Shown here: in pieces, positions 47,295-62,394 of the stretch | Layout: each line of letters opens with the position of its first letter | Numbering within the stretch: position 1 is the first letter of the stretch | Source: Zygnema cylindricum | Lineage: Eukaryota > Streptophyta > Zygnematophyceae > Zygnematales > Zygnemataceae | DNA length: 64,000 bases | Reading direction: 5' to 3' | Assembly: GCA_037447655.1 (NCBI GenBank) | Contig: JBBHKE010002627.1 | Location: 62,001 to 126,000 of the forward strand | The notes under the pieces: model-generated | Seen by the model: the letters and a program-made list of their open reading frames with translations, nothing else | Told to the model about the DNA's origin: nothing | Database searches by the model: none | Made by a program: the position numbers and the translations under genes

Positions 47295-47769
47295 GACAGG
47301 GGAGAGAGATTTGCTTTGCAGTAAAGTAAGAGCGGAGCAGTTCAGTACCAGCAGAGAGTGGGAGAAAGGTGACTCTGAGTGGGAGAAAGGTGACTCTTTT
47401 TTTTCCATCGGTGATTTTTTTTTTTTGTAAATTACATGTTCTCTTATGTGATTGGTCCTCTAGTTTGTTCATAAGTTTGCGAGGAAAGAATTTTTGTACT
47501 GTTCACGTCCGTGCGTTCGTTTTCGAAATACTTCAAAAACGAAAAAGTGAATTCCGAACATGATGTCCGATGGCGGACGGCAGTTGCAGTCTGGTTTTCG
47601 CTGCTGTCGAGTTTTGACGCATAGAACTGCATCTTTTGTCCGCCGTTACGCTCCAAAACGGTCGAAAACGACCGTCCCAACCGTCATCGCCGCTTTTTTT
47701 GTCATTTTATGAAATTTGGCGTACTGATCCCAAAATTTATGACATCGTTTTCCCATTTTTCCAAGTGTG

Positions 47770-47850
47770 AACAACGCAATAATGGTGAACTGCACAGTCG
47801 CACAGTAATATAAAATGTGTTGAACGATTTTAACACTTTACAGGGAAAAA
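47770..47850 (+). repeat. Third partial copy of the FAM114 upstream sequence
   Basis: About 80 bases, from GGTGAACTGCACAGTCGCAC to ACACTTTACAGGG, match 39165-39238 and 42030-42100, which precede the foldback elements. The shared stretch is therefore itself a dispersed repeat. Confidence 0.75.
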
Positions 47851-48235
47851 TGCGATCCAGTTTGAAACTGTGAAACTGGCAGTATTCATCTGTTCCAGTT
47901 TCCCGTCGATTGTTTTGCAGGTTTTCGCAATAACAGCCGACGACCTAAGTGCCTATCCCTGTTTAGTGTTTACCACTAAAAGGCGGTCGCACGGAAACTG
48001 TCGCGGAAAGTGATGTCTCGCGTGTACTGGAATGGACGAATTGTCGATCGCGCTTTTCTTGGAGCTTCCTAAATTCTCCTCCCCACGTTTCATTCTGTTA
48101 ATTCTCTTTTTTGCATGTCACATCAAACAGTGACGGTCATGGCTAAGGATGTTTTGAGCGAAGTTATTGTGAGACATACTTTAATGTAGGGAGACGTTTT
48201 TCTTCTGTCCATATATTAGGCTGTCAAGCTCAGCC

Positions 48236-51200
48236 ATGGCCGTCCTTGCATCGCTGCAAGGATGGTCCACTTCGATTTTAACTTTGAAAACTGGATCATC
48301 TTTGCCTAAAAAGGAATTCGCGAGCATTTCTCCTTGTTTTGGTTTGGCCCTGAAAGTGAGCAATGTCCGTCAAAGCATTTTAGGTTTTGTGAGAGCGAGT
48401 GTTCCTGAAGGAGGACGAAAAGTAAGAGTCCCTCGGAAAAAAGGTCTGAAAGGATCAAAATCTGGAAAAGGGAGCTCGAAATCTGGATCAAATCAGGACT
48501 CTGGTTCTTCTCAAGGAGATTCAAGTCGATCGGGAAAGTTTCAGAATAGTTCAAATGATGCTGGGAATGGAGAGGGAGGAGGAGCAGGAGGTGGTGGAGA
48601 GGGAGGAAGTGGAGGAGATGATGGAAAGTCATGGGAGGGAGGAGACGGTAGTGGTGGTAGAAAAGGGGGAGGGCCAGGTGAGAAGCCATGGACGAGTGGA
48701 AGTGAGAATGAAAATGAAACGAAAGAAGATAGTGAAGGGACTACACCTTCGTCGACTTTTTCTTCATCCGAAGAAAGTCTTTCCAAAGTATTGGCTGCAT
48801 TACCTGCGAGCTTAACTGCTGCAAATGACAGGCCCTTGTCCAAAGATTGGAATAAGGCAGAAAAGAATGGGGGAGTTGACGATACCGACAGTACAGGATC
48901 CCAAGGAGGTTCCTCTGTTTCCTCAGAAGCTGTCAGTGGAGAGGAAGCTTCCACGAAGCCTCCTTTGGATCGTGTTCTTGGAGCCTTGGCAGGTCTTGTG
49001 TGGGCTGTAACTGGACAAAAGGTAGAGGAGAGTGCAGCCTTGACACCTGAGAGGAAGAAGCAGTTGGAGGCTCAAATGGAGAGACAGACTCTTGTAGATG
49101 AGGTTGCTTTACTTGCTCTTCAGTTAATGGATCGCCGGTCCGGAGAACAGGCATTAGCTCGTCGATCAGAGGTAAGTCGGGCTACGTCGAAATTTTATGA
49201 ACTTAGTGTTTAAAACTTCAAAAAAAGGGCTAAAGAACAGAGAAGGTCATGATCCGTTCATTTAGAAATATGTAGTTTTCGGATAATTCATGCTAGTTTT
49301 TCAAGTTATGATCAAAGATTGATGCTGAAATTTAAGTTTCGCTCATACAGATGGCCACTTATCGCTTTAAGTGTTTTTGAAGAGATTTTTCTTGTTATGG
49401 TTTTTCTTATAATGCTCTTTCTGGTTTTGCTTAATTAAAAAATCGCATTCTCTCCTCTTTTGTCGTTGTTTGACTAAAATGTCAGACCTGTCAGCTTTAG
49501 GGTGTTGGTAAAGTTTGGATAGTTAAATTTGGTTAAGTATGAAGCTTGGAGAATACAGTCAACTTGATATCATTATGCTATTTTTGTTGTTTGGACAAGT
49601 TTCTTTCGCTTGGCTGTCATGGTTTCAGGAGCTTGTGAGATTTTGAATGTTTTATTCGTCATAAACCTTCTGGATAAGTTTATCACTCTATGAAGTAGGT
49701 GTCTGAACTGGACATGCTGGTCAAAATGTTTTTTATATTTTAGGTTATTGAACAGCCAGACATATACCTTCCAATAATCTGAACTCTTTCAAGTGGGATA
49801 TTTGTTTTAACCCTTTCAAAAACCTATAGCTGTTGCTTCTAAATGTTTCGTACCTGCATTGCAGCACCTTTTTTACTATGATTTCTCAAACTTTCAACTA
49901 TGTGTGCCATGACTATGTTTTCAGTCGTTTGAACTTTGAAGTTTGTTATTTCTAGAAAGTTGATTTTGACCAGAAGTTCGCATGGTTTAAATAGTACAAT
50001 GAAATCTCATTTGAAAATATTGGGACAGGTCAGCGCCTTGCGGAGACTTGTACGCGAAGCATTCACAGATTTGCTCAATGTGAGAGAACGCGTCGACAAG
50101 CTCGAGCTTCATACCGGTCTTAGACGTCTGGGTTCAGGGCCATCTGCAGCCTCAGAAGGTGGAGGTGTTCGCACCCGACTCACTGGGGAAGTGAATGCAG
50201 GAGCTGCATTCCTTCCTGCAGAAGGAGAGAACAGTCAGGAAGCTCGAAGTTTGTTGGAAAAGGCAGGCATGAGGTCAGGGTTAGGAGTGAAGTTTCGATT
50301 TGAGACACCTTGTCGTGAAGCAGATGTGTTATTGACTGAATGCACTGCTGGACTGGGGGAAGCCAGTAGTCCAATTATGTTGGGTGGCCCTATCACTTTG
50401 CATAAAGTACTATACACAGCACATCTTCAGCCTGGATTACTGCTACGATTTGCTCCTTTAGGAGCTCATGGATGGGACATGGCAGACACACTTAACCCAC
50501 TCCAGGTACAATTTCCATCTCCTAGTATTGGTGTTTGTTCGTCCTCTTTTTCTATGTCTATCCCTATCTCTCTCGCTGCTGTTTTAACACAGGATGCTGA
50601 TGCATTTTCCATCACTTTTAAACTCGTCTTGTTGTGAGAATTGATCTAGAAGACAAGGTTTTTTTTTTTTTTTTTGTTCCTCAGTCTGATTCGGTCTAAA
50701 CCTGATCGTCAACAGGGTCGAGCTTTGACACGTTTTGCGAGCGAGGGTTCTCCTCTCCACGGTCACGCCAAGGGTTCAGCAATTGGTCTCTCTCTTAAAG
50801 GAAGCGCTGCGACTCTCACTTGTGCCCAGTTTCTAAGTGGATGGGGTGCACCTGGAAATGTTGGTACTCCAGCTATTTCCGATCCAGATGCCAACGGTCT
50901 TTGTGCTTCCACTTTAGCGCAAATCGCTCTCCAACCTCACGACCGTCTACTTTTGGCGTTTTCTGTTCTGAATCGCATGTGGCCAGCTCCGCTGGTTCCT
51001 TCAGGTGGTGGCCTTCATTGGAGTGAGATGGGACCTTTGGTTTTGCCTAAACTGCAATGGCGACCAAAGCAGTTTTTATCGGAAAGTAAAGGGAGTAGAG
51101 ACTCGACCATCACTAGTTTAAGTGGCAATGAATCGGCTTTATGGGAACCTCCACATCCGACAGCTGGAACGGCTTTGCAGTCAATTTCTGTTTCTGGAGC

Positions 51201-51552
51201 TCTTGGACTCGGGCCCAGTACTACTTTAGCTGCTTGGGCTCAAGCGGACCAAGCTGATTGGTTAGCCGATAATGAGCGCCATAGAATGTTATGGGCTTTG
51301 TCTCTCGCACATACTCCTACTAAGGGACGAGGAGCAGTGGGATGGGGTTTTAGTTTGGGTTCAGGACTGCTTGATGGGTCGTTGCAATCGTACGACGAGA
51401 ATTGCTATGAGGGCTCTTTTCCTTTGCAGATGGAGGCTTTTGTTCGGCTACGGTGTGGACGAGGACTTAGTCTCCAACCGGGAGTTGTCCTTGCAACCAG
51501 TGGAAAGTCTTCTCACCATGCTTTGATGCTCCGTTCCACGTTGGCTTTGTGA
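48236..51552 (+). CDS. Putative plastid-targeted protein, 3 exons
   Basis: Exons 48236-49171, 50029-50505 and 50716-51552, all in phase 0 with GT-AG sites (GTAAGT, GTACAA), total 749 aa. The start MAVLASLQ has a good context (AGCCATGG). The first 60 residues are rich in Ser and basic residues and poor in acidic ones, as in a chloroplast transit peptide (inference). Next comes a Gly/Ser-rich linker (about residues 60-165). A helical segment then spans the first junction (LALQLMDRRSGEQALARRSE, then VSALRRLVREAFTDLLNVRE). The C-terminal 350 residues alternate polar and hydrophobic positions and end with MLRSTLAL, which would suit a beta-barrel or beta-rich envelope protein. I do not recognise the family; the beta-barrel idea is weak. 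Confidence 0.82.
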
Positions 51553-53382
51553 GGGAGGGTGAGAGAGGTTTTCGGTGCAAGTCCTCGTAGTTTTAATTCT
51601 TTCTAGAGAAACATTTTAGTTTATAGGTTTTTTCAAAAGAAGTGAAGAGTCGATTGTCCAGGATGCACTTTATGGTTGAACGCCTGATATCAGGTCGGGT
51701 CTTCATTTCTATGATATCGCAAGGAAGAGGAAGATGGGGACATGTAATAAGCTATGGCTCTTATTATGTAATACACCAGGATCGAGTCTTCTGTGTGGTC
51801 GAGCTATTTGGTCTCCTTGTTGGTACAAATAACAAATGCAAGGAAGTATGTAAACCACCTTTTAGGCAGGCCAACAGTGAACATGTTTGAAACATTCAAA
51901 ACATGTCTAAAACTTTCTTTTAATCACCGTATTGTTTTTTCTATTGAGTATACACTGTAACCTATTTTGCTATGTGCTACACTGTATGGCTCAGTGCAGT
52001 ATATAAAAATGTTAGTGGATTACTTCAAAAGCTAAATCAAGATTCTGGGGAGTAAAAAGTACAGAATCCAAACAAGTGAGAGATTGATGGATATTTTGCG
52101 AGCGAAAACAGGAATAATTCTAACTGTAAACTTTTACATGGTACTGTTGCCGCCATCAGACTCGATAAGAATGGTCTTACGGCTGATTATAGCTATTTTT
52201 TTGCATTGTACTCGCTGTTTCTCTGGAAATTTGAATTTCGACCAGAATATTTTGTGGACTCTTATCTGAAATAGTTAAAATTTGAGGCCTTAGTATGGTC
52301 ATATTATTGCAAAGCGGAAAAACAGCATTTCGCTTTTAGCATTATGGTTTTTTGCCTCTTAACTCAGCTTTTCTCAGTGCACACAAATGCAAATATCTTT
52401 TTTTGGAGACTGTCAAAAAAGTCTTAATTTTCACGGCCGTTGAACAGTAATCTGACACGTTTCCACACAGAAAAGTTGGTTTAAAAGGCAAAAAAAACAT
52501 AAATGTTTATAACAATGAGCGTTTATCAAAGCAAAATTATCCAGAGGAAAGATGTTCAAGAGACCACCCGATAACAATAAGTACACTAGAAAATGGGAAG
52601 TAAATAATCACAATGTTACTCCATATTATATAAGTCATAACTGAAATAGCCATTCAAATCAATGTCAACTTTTTGTACGGTTTCTCCACACTCTCCAATA
52701 GGCTTTTGATGAGCATAGTATAATTAAGTTTATATACAAAAGTTTATTATAGAGGTCAGTATTTATATATAAATAAATGGATAGATAAAAGATTACGCCT
52801 ATTGGTGTTCCAAAAGTACCGTTTCAAATTCGAGGAGAAAAAGATTCATCTTGGATTGACGTATGTAATCGATTATATCGTGATACATTGTTATTTTTGG
52901 GACAAAATGTAGATGAAGATATCGCCAATCAATTCATCGGCGTCATCTTTTTTTGAAATTGTAACTTTTGAAGTTACAAAATCTCAGAGGGCCATAGATC
53001 ACACGAATTTCTTTTACATTTATGGTTTTTTTTTTTTTCTGTTTCTTTCTGACATTCAACAAATTGACGCCTTTTTATGAAACAACTCATTCTCAGGCTG
53101 CTTGTTGCAAATAGAAAAAGTCAATAATGATTTAATCAGGCGGCCGACTAAACTTGCAACCGTCCGATTCAAACGGTCGTGTAGCTGACGAACACGGATT
53201 CCCATTTGTCAACTGATTGAAAAAAAATTGTGGACGAAATTAAGCGGCTTGTCAACTCTTGTTTAAATTCAAAACGTCCGTTGGATAGGTTGAATGGATA
53301 TCGAATATTCGATGCTTCCCAAAATCGTCGCGTCTCTACGTACGGATGCGCGCCTTGCGACAAATGTTTGGAGGGAATGGAG
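51553..53382. other. Intergenic, no gene seen
   Basis: A diverged relative of the 30101-type MITE is recognisable at about 52310-52500 (words TCTGACACGTTTCCACACAG and GGTTTAAAAGGC). A minus-strand frame at 53169-53363 has no family motif. Confidence 0.45.
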
Positions 53383-53664
53383 CATAGTTCAAAAGTAGGC
53401 GTTCCTTCATCGTAAGTTGTGTTATGGGCTTTTCATGTGATCTTCTTAGATCGCTACTTTGATCAGCGACCGTCCGATTGTTCGAATCTGACGGTGTAAA
53501 TAAAAATTGTTGGTGCGAATGTTTTAATTGGTCCTATTTTTGGTCCGAATGTTTTAATTGGTCCGAATAGGTCCGAATACAATGTGGGTCTTAAGGTCAT
53601 ATTGTATGTTTTGCATACAATAGGCATATTGTATGGGCCTACTTTCACCTACTTGTGAACTATG
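53383..53664. mobile_element. hAT-type MITE, copy 2
   Basis: CATAGTTCAAAAGTAGG to CTACTTGTGAACTATG, 282 bp, in opposite orientation to copy 1. Flanked by a perfect 8-bp duplication GAATGGAG (53375-53382 and 53665-53672). Confidence 0.9.
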
Positions 53665-56600
53665 GAATGGAGGCTCTATGGATAATAATATATCCCGCAT
53701 AAAGTACAAAGAACAATAATGTTGGAAAAAAAAAGTACAAAATTTTCATTTTTTTTGGTTTTTTGTTTGACCGACCGTAACTGACCGTTTTTTCTTTTCC
53801 TGTTGAGTCAACCGACCGTAACCGCCCAACCCCCAAAATTTGGCAACCGAATCCGTTCCGGATCTGGCGCGGGCGGTCGGCTAACGGTCGGTCACGGTTT
53901 CGGTTGACCGTTTGCGACCTCTGACCAGTACCCATAACTATCGGCGATAAATGTACGGTTTATTCCGTACATATATACGAATATCTGTCCGTACTGAAAT
54001 CTTGTTATACAGAAGTTCGGAAAAGACTGTCATTAGTGGCATGCCACGCTATATACAATCAATAATATAATACAATACTTATAAAGTACTATTATATAGC
54101 GTACTATGTTTTTTTTCTACTTATCGCCTACAATAAATTTGTTAGTCTCGGAGCGATATATCGGGACCCCTCACAGTTCGATAACCGAAAGTTTTTTGCC
54201 GATACACAACACTACTAAATTCCATCCACAGTAAGAGGTGGTGAAAGAGAGAGGTGGAGTTTGGTGGTTGTAGTGGGCTTGTGTCACAAGAGGGAAAACA
54301 AAAGTTTATGGTAATTAACTGGAGCTGCACAGAAAAAACAAGAAAATATGAGGACCATCAAACGATGAAAAATGTTTAACTAGAGAACGTGAAAAAAGTG
54401 AGCATACGAAGTTTTTGTACTTACAGTACTATACAACGCAGCAATTACCCCAGGGGAAGGAGATACTACTAAGCACACCATCACCTTCTCTAAATTGTTC
54501 AATCCTATTTGTAGTTCACTTTTATCTTCCTACTATGGCACGCATCAATACTAGTCCACAATTAGGAACAATGTAGCACATTGAGCATGGAGTGGCTGGA
54601 AACCCTAAACACTAGAGAAAGCTCACCTACAAGACCCAGCAGTACAACACGAGGAAGGGACATCTAAAGACAAACGCGGAAGAAAGGGTGCTCGTTTATT
54701 ATGTGTGCTAGATGTTTTACTTAGAACCACGTAAGTAGTTACACTAAATACTCTTGCATGTATGTTTTAACACGTGTATTGAATAATCTCAACCTTCTAC
54801 CTTTTGTTAAACAATCCACGCAACTTATCATTGTGCTCAACATGGAGGGCCTTCCAATAGCCTCGAAGACGAGCCGACAACGAGCCACATCCTCACGAGC
54901 TCCATTCCCACCCCCACAAACTGGACAAAAATCGATAGAGAATATATGAGGTGTAGAGGAGCACCGTCCATTTGAACAGGAGAGAGGTGGATTAAAGACA
55001 AGTGAAGGGCATATGGGACGAAAGTCTTCATCAATAAATGGATACTTCTATTTAGCCTCGGAGGAGGGGATCCCAATCATAAGCCCCCAAAACCTAAAAA
55101 ACCTAAAAAAACCCCTAAAAAAACCCTGAAAAACCCTACAACAATAAGATCACGAACAAAAGCTCAGTCCTCGATTGGAGGAAGACTGTAATAAAAGGGT
55201 ACTCGAGGGAGGACTACGAAGAGTTAGGAGAAGTTGACAACTCCTTACATGGTGGGAGGACTGAGTTTTGGGTGGAAGAGGAAGTGTAGGGAGAGAAGGG
55301 AGGAAGAGGGAGAAGGGAGGTAGAGGTAGAAGGGGGGTAGAGGGATAAGAGGGGCGAAGGTGTTCCATAACATGGTCGGTCAAACCAGGGGAAACAAATG
55401 GAAAATGGGGAAGGACGTACTCCATAGGACCAAAGTTTTAGTCACTTCATTACAGTCCAAATTGTAGCACTGTCAAAAAAATAGGCAACAATTTCTTACT
55501 TTCCTGATCAGCAGAGATTAGAAGCCTGTGCCAGAAGATTTCACGAATATCTTAGGTAGCCAACATTAGTCAATATCGAAATAATTAGTCAATACGATAG
55601 TATCTTTGCATCGGCATATCGGGACAAATGCTGGATGAATTTTGCGATATTTATACTAACGGCGTATCCGATCAATCCATCGTCAAAAAAGGTACACATC
55701 CATTATCAGTAAAACCTACCGATACACGACTAATAAATTGTACATCGTACAACTTTTTGAGAAATTGTACATACCGTTTAAAGCTAACTGTACGTTTCAC
55801 TATCAACATGAGGAAAAGTGACTCCCAATAAGAATTCGAATCCAAAAGTTTCCCTCGCAAAAAATTTCCCCCAAATATTTTCTTATCTCCCGATCAACGG
55901 GAATTTACAATTGCCACAGAACATCCAAAATCTGTAAGTCATAGGAATGAGTGAAGTGGTTGGTATTTTAGGGTTTTTTAGGGTTTTATTAACCGGCCTC
56001 TGAACTCCACCAGACACTGGAGCTTCTGATCCTTAATTAAATGAACTGAACTGTATCAGCATCAAGATACCCAAAAGTGAAATAAATGCGAAAATTTATG
56101 TCATATACATTCTGTCAGCTCTGCAGGAACTGACGGAACTGACAGCTGCCACTACTGCATATCAAACCTACCGCAAAACCTCCATAGTTAAGAACACCAC
56201 CATTTACAAACTCACCTGAAAAACCAACTTGTTTTCATAACAAGCTTCAGCTTTAATCTTCATTAGTTTCCAAGCGAAAGACAATTTTCATCATTTTCCA
56301 AATGAAACAACTGTTTTCAAATGCTGTTCCAACCTAGCATCCATTTTATATACAGCCACAATAGGTTGTTTGTATGCTGACAAATCTCCCAACTTTTCTC
56401 GTAATAACACCTACGCTGCACAAATTCCGTGAAACTGCCTTTCAAATGCAATGATAACAATGTAACTGAAATATTAATTTTTTTGTTCAATTTTGCCTAA
56501 AATCAATAGTTGCATGTATGATCTGTTGAAAATCACTCTCCACTGGTAAAATATTAATCTACATCGGTACACCCTCATTTCACCACTACTTTACACCAAT

Positions 56601-56707
56601 TCCATAGAAATTAACCTAAATCGACATTAAATCACTTCCTGAGGTTCCTACCAATGTGCTAAATCTCGTGCAAAAACAATTTATCGCCTCAAAATGAAAA
56701 GAAACAA
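53665..56707. other. Intergenic, repeat-rich, no gene seen
   Basis: Contains a run of ACCGACCGTAA and GGTCGGT words at 53767-53930, a patch of AACCCTAAAAAA words at 55085-55140, and a purine-rich stretch at 55250-55350. No exon could be supported. Confidence 0.45.
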
Positions 56708-60154
<3,447 letters not shown>

Positions 60155-61743
60155 GGCTGTAAAACAGACGGAGAGGCACAGGTTTCTCAACCTCTCCCCT
60201 CAGTGAGCTTTGACACCCACTGTCTATCTCTGTCAACACTTTATCCCAAAAGATGGATGAGCAGATGGGAGCGGTTGTGGAATAAAGTACAAAAAAAAGT
60301 ACTGAGAAAATAAAATTCCGAGCCTGTGAACACCTAGATTTGGAGCAGACACGGAAAGATCCTCCGAGGCTCGTTCCTAGCTATGACTAGAAGCTCGGAT
60401 TGAGACTCGACTTGAAACTACAGTAATGTGTACTGTTCGTAAATATTATCGGTAGTGTTGGGTATCGGGTATATTCATATCCCAATGATTTCAATATTCG
60501 ATATATCGAATATCGATCGAGACTGGGACCAATATAAATCATCGCGATATATATCGCAAAAAATGGGTGTTCGTAAGTACGGAAAATCGTACTAAAAAAC
60601 GTACGGACCCCCCCCCGGAGCGCGCGCCACGAGGGGTGTGGGTTCTGAAAAACAAATCGGGAAAAAAAAGTATCGCATAATATTTAGCTTCTCGGTACAT
60701 GGATTCGATATATCGATTATCGGATACCTAAAATTCGATATATATATCGAATATCGGCAATAGGTCTTCGATATCCAACACTAATTATCGGTCTACGTTG
60801 GCTGGTTCGGCCAAATAAAAATTTTGGTTCGGATCCGGTTCAGAAACGCTTTCCCCTACCAGAATATGTGGAAAGCACGTGGCTGGAGCTAAGAGGTTCA
60901 CAAAGCGGGAAATGTCGTGTACGGAGGGAGGCCGCATCCAATTTGGTCGATTTTAGCGCCAAGGGAGAATTGCACCGCCTTACACGTTCCGTGAAACGGG
61001 GGGACCGTACAGGTTCAACATTCAAACAAAATCCGTTTAATGCTCGACAATCGGTTATGGCAAAATCAAATCTCTTTTCACATAACAATTGAAATAGTAC
61101 TGTAAATGGGGAAACAACCAAAAAATAATAAGACCAACTACCACCTATCCGTCGATTTTCTCCTTTGCGTAATAATAACCGTCCAATCCTGGTCAGTTAT
61201 GTCACAGATGTGTCCAGGTGGAGGAATAGCAAAAATTTATCCTCTACCAAGGATTGTGCTGTGCGTCTTCTTTTCCACCGCATAATTTTAGCAGCCACGG
61301 TGGCGCTTGTGCCTCTAACGGATCTAGCGTCCTTATCCCATACCGTACACTGTTCTCATTGGGTAATATACCCACGTGACAGATCTATTTGAAAAAAATA
61401 AAATACTCTGAATAAATACATCGCAAAAGCAAAAAGAGGTTGGACAAGCCGATTGCTTGAATGCGACGGTTCCTCCTTGGACGCGATTTTCCCAATCAGC
61501 GTGAAAAAGCTCGATACTCTGTCCAGAGTGCAGAGTGTCTGCGATTGGCTGCTCTCGCACGCGCGGGTCGTTTTCTCTATACTTTCCCCCGTTTTTTAAA
61601 AGTTGGAGGGATTCCCAATTTCCAGGAAGCTGGCCACTGAAGATCTTTTTCACGCCAAAACAGCGCGCCGATCGCGCCACGTCAATGACGCAACAGTTCC
61701 TGGTCAGTCCACCGACATGGGATGCTCGGATGGTGCATTGAAC
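60155..61743. other. Upstream of RD21 gene; palindromic repeat, no gene seen
   Basis: The first 300 bases should hold the RD21 promoter; no definite element was identified. 60455-60785 is a repeat copy (separate entry). A minus-strand frame at 60840-61121 shows no motif. Confidence 0.45.
60455..60785. repeat. Second ATCGATAT-rich palindromic element
   Basis: Resembles 43690-44090 in reverse orientation: CGATATATCGAATATCG words, GGGACCAATATAAATCATCG, a C run followed by GGAGCGCGCG, then CGATTATCGG and ACCTAAAATTCG. It starts and ends with GTGTTGG-type and CCAACAC words (60450 and 60775). Confidence 0.55.
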
Positions 61744-62100
61744 CATAGTTCAAAAGTAGGTGAAAGTACGCCCATGTCTATTGTACGCAAAACATATAAT
61801 ATGACCTTTAGACCCATATTGTATTGGTCGCAAAATGAAAAAAAATAGTAACAGGGTTGAGTTGCACATTGATCGATAGAGAATTAAACGCCATGTCTAA
61901 ATTTTGAAAAACATTTGGACAAAAAAATATTTTTCTGTGAGTTTTGAGGTACTTTTTATTTGAACCGTCAGATTTGGACGATCGGAAGGTCGCTGATCAA
62001 AGTAGCGATCTAAGAAGATCACATGAAAAGCCCATAACACAACTTACGATAAAGGCGCCGACAAAAGGCCTACAATAGAAATGCCTACTTTTGAACTATG
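61744..62100. mobile_element. hAT-type MITE, copy 3
   Basis: CATAGTTCAAAAGTAGG to CCTACTTTTGAACTATG, 357 bp, same orientation as copy 1, with a longer centre. Flanked by a perfect 8-bp duplication CATTGAAC (61736-61743 and 62101-62108). It lies 0.3 kb from the hAT transposase remnant. Confidence 0.92.
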
Positions 62101-62394
62101 CATTGAACGTAACAGCTTGTTCGATTTTACGGTTCCATCGATTGGCTGCATTTCCCATCTGCCATAACTGGATTTGTGAACCTAAGGAGAGCATAGATGT
62201 CCAATTCGTACGGATTTGGAATTTTTTACGAAAACAATTATTCGTTTGTTTCGTAGCCTTCGTAAATTTTGTACATCTAAACTGTACGGAATACTGTACG
62301 GACATTTTCAAAAAAAAAGATGTTGGTTAATTTACGCTCGCGAATCTTCATTTGTCCTCCACTCCTCTTTCACACTCTTTCATACTCCTTCACA

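Noticed and set aside
48306-48954. Minus-strand frames opposite the plastid protein exon 1
   Set aside because: They are antisense shadows of the Gly/Ser-rich linker and have no motifs of their own.
53169-53363. Short minus-strand frame beside hAT MITE copy 2
   Set aside because: No domain seen; it lies in repeat-rich intergenic DNA.
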